This document shows, one piece after another, positions 24,055 to 32,350 of a stretch of DNA of 43,554 nucleotides. Source of the DNA: Martinezella tropici (GTDB lineage Bacteria; Pseudomonadota; Alphaproteobacteria; Rhizobiales; Rhizobiaceae); contig NZ_QMKK01000053.1 in assembly GCF_003287875.1 (NCBI RefSeq), forward strand, positions 1 to 43,554, written 5' to 3'. The position numbers and the translations under genes were made by a program. The notes below the pieces were generated by a model. The model saw only the letters and a list, made by a program, of their open reading frames with translations, did not search any database and was not told where the DNA came from. Position 1 is the first letter of the stretch. Each line of letters begins with the position of its first letter.

Positions 24055-24775
24055 GAAATCGTTCCTCTGAGTGCAATTCCATTACGAATTGATTGTGAAG
24101 TGATTTTGACGAGACGGCAAAGAAATCCGCCTGCGTCTTCTCGCCTCATGCCAAACTGTCGACCATATACGGGGTGGCGTCTCTCACAGCAAGTTTTGGT
24201 TAACGGGATTTTCATGACTGGGAAGATAGCTTGCATCGTGCCGCGAGAAGTACCGGGTACGCGGCGCACCTTTCTCTTGAATCGGCAAGCCAAGGGACGC
24301 GCACTTCGCTCGTTAGATGTGCAACGATCCTTATGTTTCGTTCCTCTTTATATGGCGCCTTGTCTGGCGGCGGGCACTATTCGGGCGATCTGCACGGAGC
24401 AGCAATGCGCCGATCCGTAGGGCAGGGCTTGACGGCGTCTCCTGCTACACCGTGTCCGGGAGGCGAAAACAAGCCAGTACGAAGTCATGCGCGACGGACA
24501 TGCAGGATCGGCCGCTTCTGTGCGAGGCGCAGTCGCTATATACATCGAAAAATCTGGAGATAACGACACAGATACCTTGAGATACCTTGCCGGCGAGCCA
24601 GCGTCACGATACGCATAGGAGTGCTGTCGCGCAAAAGTCCATGTGCGATATCCGTGAGAGCTGCAGCTGGTCATGCTGCAATGGCGGAAGCAAAGCCCGC
24701 AATAGCTTCAATTAAATGAAGCATTAACCATAATCTCAAACTGTTGATCTTGCCCAGCCTTGAGCAGGGTTCTGG
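24055..24775. other. largely non-coding stretch, no recognised gene
   Basis: About 720 bp upstream of the ProQ/FinO gene contain several short open frames on both strands. Their translations are rich in Ser, Arg and Cys and resemble nothing I know. Codon use lacks the GC3 bias of the flanking genes. This may be decayed DNA, continuous with the pseudogene at 24776. Confidence 0.45.
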
Positions 24776-24918
24776 CTACCGATCGCCCATAAGGTCACCG
24801 GAAATCACCAAACAATCGGGCTTCAGCTCAGTGAGCCAGGCAACGCTCTTCTCAAGCGCGCAAGATTATCATTGTCGATCTGTGCATGAATATCAGTTGC
24901 ATGTGCGACAATCCCATG
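24776..24918 (-). pseudogene. metallophosphoesterase N-terminal remnant with frameshift
   Basis: On the minus strand one frame reads IVAHATDIHAQIDNDN and then LARLRRA down to 24844. The similarity continues one frame over as AWLTELKPDCLVISGDLMGD from 24841 to 24779, where a TAG stops it. TDxHxx followed about 30 residues later by VxSGDL is the start of calcineurin-type phosphoesterases. One missing base at about 24841-24844 explains the break. No proper start codon fits and the rest of the enzyme is absent, so this is a dead fragment. Confidence 0.62.
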
Positions 24919-25023
24919 CGCAGCCCCTTCGGCGTGTTCTTATCGATTAAGATATCGTCCCGCTCGGTGTTCGTAGCAAGTCGCGCGGTTTCGCCAGGAA
25001 AGACCTTGAGAACTCAGATCATC

Positions 25024-25521
25024 TCATCGACGAGGTCTGGAGAAGAGAAGGCGATTCAAAAAGCGATCGACCTTGGAACCAGCCGACTCCAGAACCTTCC
25101 GCGAGCCAGCATTCTCCGGATGCGCAAATGCACGGACCGCAGGAAGCTTCAGTTGGTTGTCGGCCAAATTTAATGCGGCAGAGATCAGTTCCGAGGCATA
25201 TCCTTGTCTCCAGACATCGGGATGGAAGAAGTATCCGATCTCGCAACCCCACCCAGGATCAGAGGGATCGTTGTACAAACCACCCCAGCCGATGATTTTT
25301 CCATCATCCTTCCTGATAACGGTCCAAGGCGCATATCCATCATGCCGCCGCCGCCTTTCATGAACAGCAATCCTTCTACGACAAGCAGTTTGTGTTTCGT
25401 CTACGTGCGTATGTTTCATCGCCTCCCTGTCTCCGAGAAATTGGAATAGGGCAGGGGTGTCCGACAGCCTGGAAGGTCGAAGCAGTAGGCGGATAGTTTC
25501 TATCTGCAATCCAATCTCCAA
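25024..25521 (-). CDS. GNAT-family N-acetyltransferase, RimJ/RimL type
   Basis: This is a predicted acetyl-CoA-dependent acetyltransferase of about 165 residues. The N-terminus IETIRLLLRPSRLSDTPAL is typical of the Acetyltransf_3 group. IIGWGGLYND and the acetyl-CoA loop area WRQGYASELISAALNLA are present, as is ENAGSRKVLESAG near the end. The start is probably TTG at 25521 or 25509; no ATG fits. The last residues (RPRR) look ordinary. It stands alone, and its substrate (a protein N-terminus or a small amine) cannot be told. Confidence 0.78.
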   Translation of the reverse strand: MEIGLQIETIRLLLRPSRLSDTPALFQFLGDREAMKHTHVDETQTACRRRIAVHERRRRHDGYAPWTVIRKDDGKIIGWGGLYNDPSDPGWGCEIGYFFHPDVWRQGYASELISAALNLADNQLKLPAVRAFAHPENAGSRKVLESAGSKVDRFLNRLLFSRPRR

Positions 25522-25845
25522 ATGCGGCGCTAAGCATGCGAAGGAGATTGAAGGTAAAAGCTCTCCCCGGACGGCGCAACGATTACCAGGCTTAAGTAAG
25601 CTAAGGTCGTCGCTATCTCATTTACCTCGCTTGCCATTCCGCGGATCCGTAGCGCAAAGAGGCGACAGAGCCTACCTGCGAAGTGCGCCATCTTTGGTTC
25701 TTCCCACGGTTGGAATGGGCAGGTCCGGTCCATAATCATCGACGCGACGATGATGATAGGAACGAAGCAGCCTTTCCGGGCCGCGCCGTTGATTTACCTG
25801 GCATGCCCCTTTATTTCTCACGCAGAAAGAAGGGGTCAGCTAGCC
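25522..25845. other. intergenic region before the GntR regulator
   Basis: About 320 bp divide the acetyltransferase from the divergently transcribed regulator and should contain both promoters. An in-frame extension of the regulator to 25750 is possible but has no ribosome-binding site. Nothing else was recognised. Confidence 0.5.
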
Positions 25846-26547
25846 ATGGATAATGAAACAAGCCTTCGAAACGAGCGTAAGCGCGGCTCCGGCGTGAAGG
25901 TGGTCTACGATATCCTGCGGGACGAGATTCTGGATCTCGAACTACCCCCTGGCAGCCCCATCGACGAGGTGCAGCTTTCCGAACGTTTCGGCATGTCGCG
26001 CACGCCGATCCGCGAAGCGTTGGTGCGGCTTGCGGGCGAGGGGCTGATCGATACGCTGCCCAACCGCTCGACCATGGTGTCGCAGATCGATTTCCTCAAC
26101 ATGCACAACTATTTCGATGCGCTGGTGCTCATGTACCGGGTCACCACGCAACTTGCGGCGAAGTATCATCGCCCGGAGGATCTTGAGGCCGTGCGCGCGC
26201 TTCAGGCGGATTTCGCTGCCGCCGTCGAGGCCCAGGATGCGCTCGCCATGATCTCCACCAACGCCGCGCTGCATCTGGCTATTGCCGAAGCTGGCCGCAA
26301 TCCCTATTTCACGAGCCTTTTCTCGCGTCTGCTGAATGAGGGACGGCGCATCCTTCGCCTCTACTATCAATCCTATAATGACCGCTTGCCGCGCCGTTTC
26401 GTCGAGGAGCATGATGAAATCATCGACGCCGTCGCGGGGCGCGATATCGAGCTTGCCGAGCGTCTGGCGCGTGAACATGCGGAACAGATCGTCGCGCAGA
26501 TCCAGAAATTGCTGGTGCGCGGAGATCGCCTCGACGTGCGGCTCTAG
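25846..26547 (+). CDS. GntR-family regulator, FadR/FCD subfamily
   Basis: This is a DNA-binding repressor with an effector-binding all-helical FCD domain, 233 residues. The winged helix reads VVYDILRDEILDLELPPGSP and SERFGMSRTPIREALVRLAGEG (about residues 18-65). The FCD domain shows the metal-ligand-type residues in NAALHLAIAEAGRN and EEHDEIIDAVAGRD, followed by AREHAEQI. The ATG at 25846 follows AAGGGG. It is 123 bp upstream of the HypD-like gene in the same direction, as HypR-type regulators are placed in rhizobial hydroxyproline loci. The likely operators are at 26559-26580 and 28809-28819. Confidence 0.9.
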   Translation: MDNETSLRNERKRGSGVKVVYDILRDEILDLELPPGSPIDEVQLSERFGMSRTPIREALVRLAGEGLIDTLPNRSTMVSQIDFLNMHNYFDALVLMYRVTTQLAAKYHRPEDLEAVRALQADFAAAVEAQDALAMISTNAALHLAIAEAGRNPYFTSLFSRLLNEGRRILRLYYQSYNDRLPRRFVEEHDEIIDAVAGRDIELAERLAREHAEQIVAQIQKLLVRGDRLDVRL

Positions 26548-26558
26548 TTGCATATTTC

Positions 26559-26580
26559 TTGTCGACAAAATAAATACAAA
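26559..26580. promoter_or_regulatory. candidate GntR operator upstream of the HypD-like gene
   Basis: The perfect palindrome ttgtcgacaa (26559-26568) is directly followed by ataaatacaaa (26570-26580). The latter is repeated exactly at 28809-28819 before the reductase gene. FadR-type regulators bind short TNGTNNNACNA-like palindromes, to which ttgtcgacaa conforms. Confidence 0.5.
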
Positions 26581-26670
26581 GATATATCAATGCTGCAAAG
26601 ACGGTAAGGCGCGGCGGCGGATGCGGCTGGGCTGGTTGCCGATCCACCCTAAAGCCAAAAGGATAGACAG

Positions 26671-27633
26671 ATGAAATCCAGCGTTTTCTCCGGCGTGATC
26701 CCGGCGCTCATGACCCCGTGCAAGCCCGACCGCAGCCCCGATTTCGATGCGCTCGTGCGCAAGGCCAAGCAGCTCATCGCCGAAGGCATGTCGGCGGTCG
26801 TCTATTGCGGCTCGATGGGCGATTGGCCGCTTCTGACCGATGCGCAGCGCATGGAGGGCGTCGAGCGGCTGGCCAAGGCGGGCGTGCCGGTCATCGTCGG
26901 CACCGGCGCCGTCAATACGGCATCGGCCGTTGCCCATGCCGCTCATGCGCAGAAGGTCGGCGCCAAGGGGCTGATGGTGATCCCGCGCGTGCTGTCGCGC
27001 GGCTCGGTGATCGCTGCCCAGAAGGCGCATTTCAAGGCGATCCTGTCGGCCGCTCCCGATCTTCCGGCCGTGATTTATAACAGCCCTTATTATGGCTTTG
27101 CCACGCGTGCCGATCTGTTCTTTGCGCTGCGTGCCGAGCATCCAAATCTCGTCGGCTTCAAGGAGTTCGGCGGCCCTGCCGATATGCGCTATGCCGCCGA
27201 GAACATCACGAGCCGCGACGATGACGTGTCGCTGATGATCGGCGTCGACACGGCCGTCTTCCATGGCTTCGTCAACTGCGGCGCGACGGGTGCCATCACC
27301 GGCATCGGCAACGTCCTGCCGAGGGAAGTCGTTCATCTCTGCAACCTCGCCCAGGCCGCAGCCAAGGGCGACGTCGATGCACGCCAGCGCGCGCTTGAAC
27401 TCGAGCAGGCGCTCGCCGTCCTGTCATCCTTCGATGAAGGTCCGGACCTGGTTCTCTTCTTCAAGCACATGATGGTGCTGAAGGGAGACAAGGAATATGA
27501 GCTGCACTTCAACGAAAGCGACGTCTTGAACGACAGCCAGCGCGGCTATGTCGAGGCGCAGTTCAAGCTGTTCAATACTTGGTACGCCGAGTGGAGCAAG
27601 CTTCCGGGCGCCGTGGAAAAGTACAAGGCCTAA
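26671..27633 (+). CDS. hypD: DHDPS-family deaminase/aldolase, probable 1-pyrroline-4-hydroxy-2-carboxylate deaminase
   Basis: This is a class I aldolase-fold enzyme of 320 residues. Schiff-base Lys164 lies in VGFKEFGG and the catalytic Tyr136 in VIYNSPYYG. GSMGDWPLLT replaces the GTTGE motif of true dihydrodipicolinate synthase, so it is not DapA. From memory it resembles the HypD enzyme of Sinorhizobium, which turns Pyr4H2C (made from D-hydroxyproline) into alpha-ketoglutarate semialdehyde. The GntR gene upstream and the D-amino-acid-type oxidoreductase nearby agree with that. A strong terminator follows at 27661. The exact substrate is an inference. Confidence 0.82.
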   Translation: MKSSVFSGVIPALMTPCKPDRSPDFDALVRKAKQLIAEGMSAVVYCGSMGDWPLLTDAQRMEGVERLAKAGVPVIVGTGAVNTASAVAHAAHAQKVGAKGLMVIPRVLSRGSVIAAQKAHFKAILSAAPDLPAVIYNSPYYGFATRADLFFALRAEHPNLVGFKEFGGPADMRYAAENITSRDDDVSLMIGVDTAVFHGFVNCGATGAITGIGNVLPREVVHLCNLAQAAAKGDVDARQRALELEQALAVLSSFDEGPDLVLFFKHMMVLKGDKEYELHFNESDVLNDSQRGYVEAQFKLFNTWYAEWSKLPGAVEKYKA

Positions 27634-27660
27634 GTGGTCGCAAGCTCAAGCCCAAACGTG

Positions 27661-27684
27661 AGAGGCCCGAATGGGCCTCTTTTG
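27661..27684 (+). terminator. factor-independent terminator after the HypD-like gene
   Basis: The perfect 8-bp stem agaggccc/gggcctct with loop gaat (27661-27680) is followed by tttt. It lies 27 bp after the stop codon and separates this unit from the converging reductase gene. Confidence 0.88.
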
Positions 27685-27722
27685 TTATCTTATGTTAGCT
27701 TTCAGTTACGTTTTGACGTTGC

Positions 27723-28775
27723 TCAGGCCACGGCGTCGAGGCCGAGTTCTTCAAGGCGATCGAGTTGGCGGATTTCCTCTGCTGTCAGCGGGATACCATC
27801 CTTTTCCGCACGAGCGCGAGCGGTGAAGCGACGTTGTGAGGGCAGGCGCGCGCCTTGGCCGACAATCGCTTCGAACAGCACTTCGGCACGGGCGAGCGGA
27901 TTTCCAGGTCGACCAGCCGCAAAAGCCTCCGGCGAGAAGGCAACGATGAGTTCGCCGTGCCGCGGCGCAAAGGCCGTGGAGCCGAGATAATCGAGCGCCT
28001 CACGGCTGGTGAAGTCGCCGATCATGATGCCGGCCAGAAGCTCGATCATCGTGCCGATGGCCGAGCCTTTGTGGCCTCCGAACGGCAGCATCGCGCCGGC
28101 AAGTGCTGCCTCCGGATCCGTGGTCGGTTGGCCGTCGGAATCGATCGCCCAGCCCTCTGGAAGAGGCTTGCCGGCGCGGCGATGCAGCTCGATCTCGCCG
28201 CGGGCGGCAACCGACGTCGCGAAGTCGAAGACGTAAGGCGGATTGTCGATGCGCGGCCAGCCGAAGGCGAAGGGGTTGGTTCCGAGGAGCGGCGCTGTAC
28301 CTCCGGCGGGCGCGACGGTGGAATAGCTCGGGCACATGGCGAAGGCGGCAAGGCCTCGATCCGTCAGGGCTTCCACCTCCGGCCAGAGCGCTGCGAAATG
28401 CGTGCAGTCGTTGATGGCGAGTGCGGCAATGCCGAAGCGGCGAGCCCGTTCGGCAAGCACAGGCATGCCGAGCTCGAAGGCAGCATTGGAAAAGCCGCTC
28501 TTGGCATCGACGCGAACGATGGCGGAGCCATCATTTTGTTCGAGAACCGGCACCGCATCGGGCCGTGCCTTGCCGGCCTTGACCGCACGCAACACACCTT
28601 CGATGCGGTAGATGCCGTGCGACTTGCAAGCGTCACGTTCGCCGGCGACGATCACCCGCGCGATTGCACCGGCTTGCTGCGCATTGACGCCGGCTTTTAA
28701 AAGGATCGCTTCGACACGGCCTCGCAGCGCATCCGGTGTCAGGGTGGTCACGTCACTCAATTTCGGTTCTCCCAT
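27723..28775 (-). CDS. Ldh-family (malate/L-lactate dehydrogenase-like) reductase, probable pyrroline/piperideine-2-carboxylate reductase
   Basis: This NAD(P)H-dependent oxidoreductase has the unusual non-Rossmann Ldh_2 fold, 350 residues. Family signatures are the catalytic HGIYRI (SHG near residue 51), NDCTHFAALWPEVE, APLLGTNPFAFG and FGGHKGSAIGTMIELLAG. In hydroxyproline and D-proline/lysine loci such enzymes (DpkA type) reduce Pyr2C to L-proline. That would use the product of the cis-3-hydroxyproline dehydratase at 30535. The start is placed at 28775 (MGEPKLSD); a longer reading would cover the AT-rich promoter. The shared motif at 28809-28819 lies 34 bp upstream. Confidence 0.83.
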   Translation of the reverse strand: MGEPKLSDVTTLTPDALRGRVEAILLKAGVNAQQAGAIARVIVAGERDACKSHGIYRIEGVLRAVKAGKARPDAVPVLEQNDGSAIVRVDAKSGFSNAAFELGMPVLAERARRFGIAALAINDCTHFAALWPEVEALTDRGLAAFAMCPSYSTVAPAGGTAPLLGTNPFAFGWPRIDNPPYVFDFATSVAARGEIELHRRAGKPLPEGWAIDSDGQPTTDPEAALAGAMLPFGGHKGSAIGTMIELLAGIMIGDFTSREALDYLGSTAFAPRHGELIVAFSPEAFAAGRPGNPLARAEVLFEAIVGQGARLPSQRRFTARARAEKDGIPLTAEEIRQLDRLEELGLDAVA

Positions 28776-28808
28776 ATTATGTTCGCTTGCATCATAGACT
28801 TGAAAATT

Positions 28809-28819
28809 ATAAATACAAA
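28809..28819. promoter_or_regulatory. second copy of the shared promoter motif
   Basis: ataaatacaaa occurs here in the reductase promoter and at 26570-26580 before the HypD-like gene. On the minus strand it reads as tttgtatttat, and a further ttgtatt lies 7 bp to its right. It is probably part of an operator of the GntR protein. Confidence 0.45.
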
Positions 28820-28927
28820 AAGAATACAAGAAATCGACATGCGATCCTTTCGTGCTTTTCGGCTTCAGTTGAGGAAGACCAGTGAATTACCGTCATCCGC
28901 AAATATCATGCTGCTGCAGCCGAAGAA

Positions 28928-29221
28928 ATGACGGTAAAACAGGCCCATACCGACGTTGCCGAGACGTTCTCGATCCTTCCGACAAGAACGCTTGCCATGC
29001 CGCCGGAACATATGTTGTTTGATGACGTAATATCTGCGCTTGATCCCGCACCGGGAGGAGAGATGACCATGATCTGCCTGACGCTTGGACCAACACCTGC
29101 TCGCGGTGTCTCCGATCGCGTTGCCTATTTCCACCGGAGCGCCATGACCGAGATCGGCAAGTCCAAACAGATTTTCGGCGCGCCGCAGTATCAGCAGAAA
29201 TCTCTTTCGAGTGCGTGTTGA
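28928..29221 (+). pseudogene. remnant of an amino-acid ABC transporter ATPase (GlnQ/HisP type)
   Basis: A 97-codon open frame carries degraded ATPase motifs. TRTLAMPPEHMLFDDVISALD corresponds to the Walker B region ARALAMxPxxMLFDExTSALD. TMICLTLGPTPARGVSDRVA matches TMxCVTHEMGFARxVSDRV with the H-loop lost, and the tail IFGAPQYQQ resembles FFxxPQxER. About ten residues after SALDP are missing, and the Walker A and signature regions are absent. The stop overlaps the ATG of the next gene (TGATG). It is almost certainly non-functional and shows that an amino-acid importer once preceded the oxidoreductase. Confidence 0.78.
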
Positions 29222-30462
29222 TGGCAAGACCGGACGTTATCGTCATTGGGGCCGGTGTTGTTGGCCTTTCCAGCGCGATCGCGGCGCAGGCGCGGGGCTT
29301 GAGCGTCATGGTCGTCGACCGCGAGGGACCGGCCGCCGGCGCTTCGGCGGGCAACGCCGGTGCCTTTGCCTTCACGGATATCCTGCCGCTGGCGTCCCCC
29401 GGCATCTTGAAAAAGGCGCCGAAATGGCTCCTCGATCCGCTCGGGCCGCTGTCGGTGCCGCCCGCCTATGCGCTCAAGATCGCGCCCTGGATGTTTCGGT
29501 TCTGGCGTGCCTGCCAGCCCTCGCGCGTTGCCCACGCCACGGCGGCCCAGACAAGCCTGATGGATCTTTCCAAGGCCGAGCTTGAGCCGTTTCTCGCCGC
29601 GACGGAGACGCTCTCCATGTTGCGCAAGGAGGGCAATCTCCAAGTCTATGAAAGCGAGGCGGAATTCCGCGCTTCGCTGCCAGGCTGGGAGGTTCGCCGC
29701 AATCACGGCATCGAATTCCAGCATCTGAAAGCCGACGAGATGGCAGCGATCCAGCCGGGGCTGGCATCGCGTTTCATCCTCGGCACTTTCACGCCCGGCT
29801 GGTATTCCATCGCCGATCCTAAGCTCTACACGCTGGCGCTGGCCGCGCATTTTCGCAGCCACGGCGGCGTCATCGAGACATCGGAGATTTCGTCGCTTCG
29901 GGCGCTCCCGGTTGGGGTCGAGGTGGTGGCTGCGGATGGAAAGCTGCGCCAGGCTGGCAAGGTTGTTCTGGCTGCCGGCGCCTTCTCGCATCGGATCGCC
30001 AAGACGCTCGGCGAGCACATTCCGCTCGAAACCGAACGCGGCTACAACACGACGCTTCCGGCCGATGCCTTCGACCTGCGCACGCAGATCACCTTCGGCG
30101 GCCATGGCTTCGTCGTCAGCAAACTTTCGACCGGCATTCGTGTCGGTGGTGCGGTGGAGCTGGGCGGATTGGCCTTGCCGCCGAATTTTCGCCGTTCCGA
30201 AGCCATGCTGCAGAAGGCGCGTAGTTTCTTGACCAGCCTCAAGCCGGAAGGTGGCGTGCAATGGATGGGCTTCCGCCCATCGCTGCCCGACAGTCTACCT
30301 GCGATCGGCAGCGCCAAGGCGACGCCGGACGTGATCTATGCCTTCGGCCATGGCCATCTCGGTTTGACCCAATCCGCCGGCACGGCGCGTATTGTCGCCG
30401 ACCTTTTGACACGGCAGGCGCCGGCGATCGATCTGACGCCCTTCTCGCCGCAACGCTTCTAA
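29221..30462 (+). CDS. FAD-dependent D-amino-acid dehydrogenase (DadA/HypO-like)
   Basis: This flavoprotein oxidises a D-amino or imino acid; 413 residues. The dinucleotide-binding motif is VIVIGAGVVGLSSAIAA at the N-terminus. ASAGNAGAFAFTDILPLASP is the DadA-type FAD contact, and GFRPSLPDSLPAIG with FGHGHLGLTQSAGTA closes the FAD site. Together with the HypD-like enzyme it fits D-hydroxyproline dehydrogenase, giving Pyr4H2C. I use the ATG at 29221; GTG 29215 and TTG 29218 lie in the same frame. It directly follows the dead ATPase remnant and is 72 bp ahead of the aconitase-X gene. Confidence 0.87.
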   Translation: MARPDVIVIGAGVVGLSSAIAAQARGLSVMVVDREGPAAGASAGNAGAFAFTDILPLASPGILKKAPKWLLDPLGPLSVPPAYALKIAPWMFRFWRACQPSRVAHATAAQTSLMDLSKAELEPFLAATETLSMLRKEGNLQVYESEAEFRASLPGWEVRRNHGIEFQHLKADEMAAIQPGLASRFILGTFTPGWYSIADPKLYTLALAAHFRSHGGVIETSEISSLRALPVGVEVVAADGKLRQAGKVVLAAGAFSHRIAKTLGEHIPLETERGYNTTLPADAFDLRTQITFGGHGFVVSKLSTGIRVGGAVELGGLALPPNFRRSEAMLQKARSFLTSLKPEGGVQWMGFRPSLPDSLPAIGSAKATPDVIYAFGHGHLGLTQSAGTARIVADLLTRQAPAIDLTPFSPQRF

Positions 30463-30477
30463 TGCAAACAGGCATGA

Positions 30478-30497
30478 CGATGTGGATTTCCACATCG
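30478..30497. repeat. perfect short palindrome between the oxidoreductase and dehydratase genes
   Basis: cgatgtgga and tccacatcg pair over nine bases with a two-base loop. It lies 15 bp after one stop and 38 bp before the next start. It could be an operator or an mRNA-processing hairpin within the operon; no T-run follows, so it is not a terminator. Confidence 0.5.
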
Positions 30498-30534
30498 GTG
30501 CTTACAATCCTCTCGCATATGGACCCACGATGAA

Positions 30535-32223
30535 ATGAACGACACGGCATCGGCTCGCAGCATCATGGGTGGCACGGCGGAGGGCCGCGTCGTCGCCACG
30601 CAGGAGGCCCTCAGCTTCTGGGGTGGGGTCGATCCGGCCACCGGCAAGGTCATCGATATCCATCATCCTCTGCATGGCGAATGTCTCACTGGCGCAATCC
30701 TGATGATGCCTTCGAGCCGCGGCTCCTGCAGTGGTTCCGGTGTGCTGCTCGATCTCGCGCTGACAGGCCGCGCGCCGGCTGCCCTGATCTTCTGCGAAGC
30801 CGAGGATGTGCTGACGCTCGGCGCACTTGTCGCCGCCGAAATGTTCGGCCGGCAGCTGCCCGTCGTGCGGCTCCATCCGGATGTCTTTGCCCGTCTGGCG
30901 CATGCAAAGACGGTCAGGATCGAAACCGCTGCCATCGTCGCGGATGGCGAGACCATGCCTCTTTTGCCACCTGCTATCGCCGGGCTTTCCTTGACGGAGG
31001 CCGACAGGTTCATGCTTGCGGGCGGCGAAGGCGTTGCGGTTGCTCAGGCCACGCGCATATTGACCGCCATGGCGGCTCAGCAGGGCGCCACTTCGCTTAT
31101 CGACGTGACGCAGGGTCATATCGATGGATGCATCTATGCAAGCCCAGCCAACCTGACCTTTGCGGAAAAGATGGCTGAGTTCGGCGGACGTGTGCGCATA
31201 CCTACCACCATGAACGCCATTTCCGTCGATCGCGCCAATTGGAGATCGCAGGGCGTGCCGGAGGATTTTGGCGATCCCGCCGCGCGGCTGGCGGATGCCT
31301 ATGTGCGCATGGGCTGCCGCCCGACTTTCACCTGCTCTCCCTATCTGCTCGACAGCGCACCGGGCGCCGGCGAGGCCATTGGCTGGGCGGAGTCCAATGC
31401 CGTGATCTTCGCCAACAGCGTGCTTGGTGCGCGCACCGCCAAGCATCCCGATTTCCTCGATCTCTGTATTGCATTGACAGGTCGCGCGCCGCTTTCGGGC
31501 GTATATCTGGATGAAAATCGCAAGGCGACGCGTATCCTCGATGTCGAACTTCCCGAAGGTCGCGACGATGCTTTCTGGCCGCTCATCGGCTATCTCGCCG
31601 GAAAGGCGTCTCCCGATCGCATTCCGTTGCTGCGTGGTCTTGCCGCCGGACATCCGGCGCGCGACGACCTGAAGGCGCTCTGTGCTGCCTTTGGCACAAC
31701 ATCTGCTGCTCCCATGCTGCATGTCGAAGGCGTGACGCCGGAGGCTGTCGATGCTCTCGATCCGAATGCCGATCGCCTTACCATCACACGCGCCGACATG
31801 GCTGCCGCCTGGAGGATGTTAAACGAGGGGCCGGAAGCCGTCGAGCTCGTCGCCATCGGCAGCCCGCACGCCTCGCTTGCCGAATGCCATGCGCTCGCCC
31901 ACGCCTTTGCCGGCCGGCGCCGCCTGCCTGAGGTGATGGTCATCGTCACGGCGGGGCGCGATGTCATCGCGACTGCCGAGGCTGACGGGACGCTGGCGCG
32001 GCTGCGTGACAGCGGCGTGCAGGTTTTGCCCGACCTTTGCTGGTGCTCGATCTCCGAGCCGGTCTTTCCGCCCGGCACGCGTGCGGTCATGACCAATTCG
32101 GGCAAGTATGCGCATTACGGGCCGGGGCTCAGCGGACGCGCCGTGCGCTTTGGCAGCCTTGCCGATTGCGTCGAGGCAGCTGTCGCCGGGCGCGTGGCGG
32201 CGGGGCTGCCGGACTGGCTTTGA
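30535..32223 (+). CDS. aconitase X (AcnX), fused small and large subunits; probable cis-3-hydroxy-L-proline dehydratase
   Basis: This is an iron-sulfur dehydratase of 562 residues with both AcnX parts in one chain. The small (DUF126) domain comes first (about 1-140: HPLHGECLTGAILMMPSSRG, then GSCSGSGVL). The large (DUF521) domain follows (about 150-560: LTEADRFMLAGGEGVAVAQA, GGRVRIPTTMN, ESNAVIFANSVLGART). Fused AcnX proteins in rhizobia and Agrobacterium were shown to dehydrate cis-3-hydroxy-L-proline to Pyr2C. The adjacent Ldh-family reductase could complete conversion to L-proline. Cys residues for the cluster are present, e.g. in the TCSPY and DLCWCS segments. Confidence 0.87.
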   Translation: MNDTASARSIMGGTAEGRVVATQEALSFWGGVDPATGKVIDIHHPLHGECLTGAILMMPSSRGSCSGSGVLLDLALTGRAPAALIFCEAEDVLTLGALVAAEMFGRQLPVVRLHPDVFARLAHAKTVRIETAAIVADGETMPLLPPAIAGLSLTEADRFMLAGGEGVAVAQATRILTAMAAQQGATSLIDVTQGHIDGCIYASPANLTFAEKMAEFGGRVRIPTTMNAISVDRANWRSQGVPEDFGDPAARLADAYVRMGCRPTFTCSPYLLDSAPGAGEAIGWAESNAVIFANSVLGARTAKHPDFLDLCIALTGRAPLSGVYLDENRKATRILDVELPEGRDDAFWPLIGYLAGKASPDRIPLLRGLAAGHPARDDLKALCAAFGTTSAAPMLHVEGVTPEAVDALDPNADRLTITRADMAAAWRMLNEGPEAVELVAIGSPHASLAECHALAHAFAGRRRLPEVMVIVTAGRDVIATAEADGTLARLRDSGVQVLPDLCWCSISEPVFPPGTRAVMTNSGKYAHYGPGLSGRAVRFGSLADCVEAAVAGRVAAGLPDWL

Positions 32224-32278
32224 GAGGAACGACGGCGCACGGATTTCACGCATCGGTGAGACGTCTACGTCCGCAAGC

Positions 32279-32350
32279 CTAGAGCAGCAATTCCAGGAAA
32301 AGTGCGGAGCGGTTTTCCGTCCGGAAATGCGTCAATACAAACGGCTCTAG
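32279..32350. repeat. RIME1-like palindrome, single-unit copy
   Basis: The core gcaattccaggaaaagtgcg with ttttccgtccggaaatgc matches the first half of the element at 4671-4770. Here it is enclosed by tagagc and gctcta ends. The second palindrome is missing. It lies between two converging genes and could fold on both transcripts. Confidence 0.75.

Noticed and set aside
23524..24420. 298-codon plus-strand open frame opposite the ProQ/FinO gene
   Set aside because: It is antisense to a gene with a clear ProQ core and ribosome-binding site, and its translation is Arg/Cys-rich with no family resemblance.
24055..24775. Possible further gene fragments upstream of the ProQ/FinO gene
   Set aside because: All six frames were read; segments such as VPREVPGTRRTFLLNRQAKG looked protein-like but could not be tied to a family.
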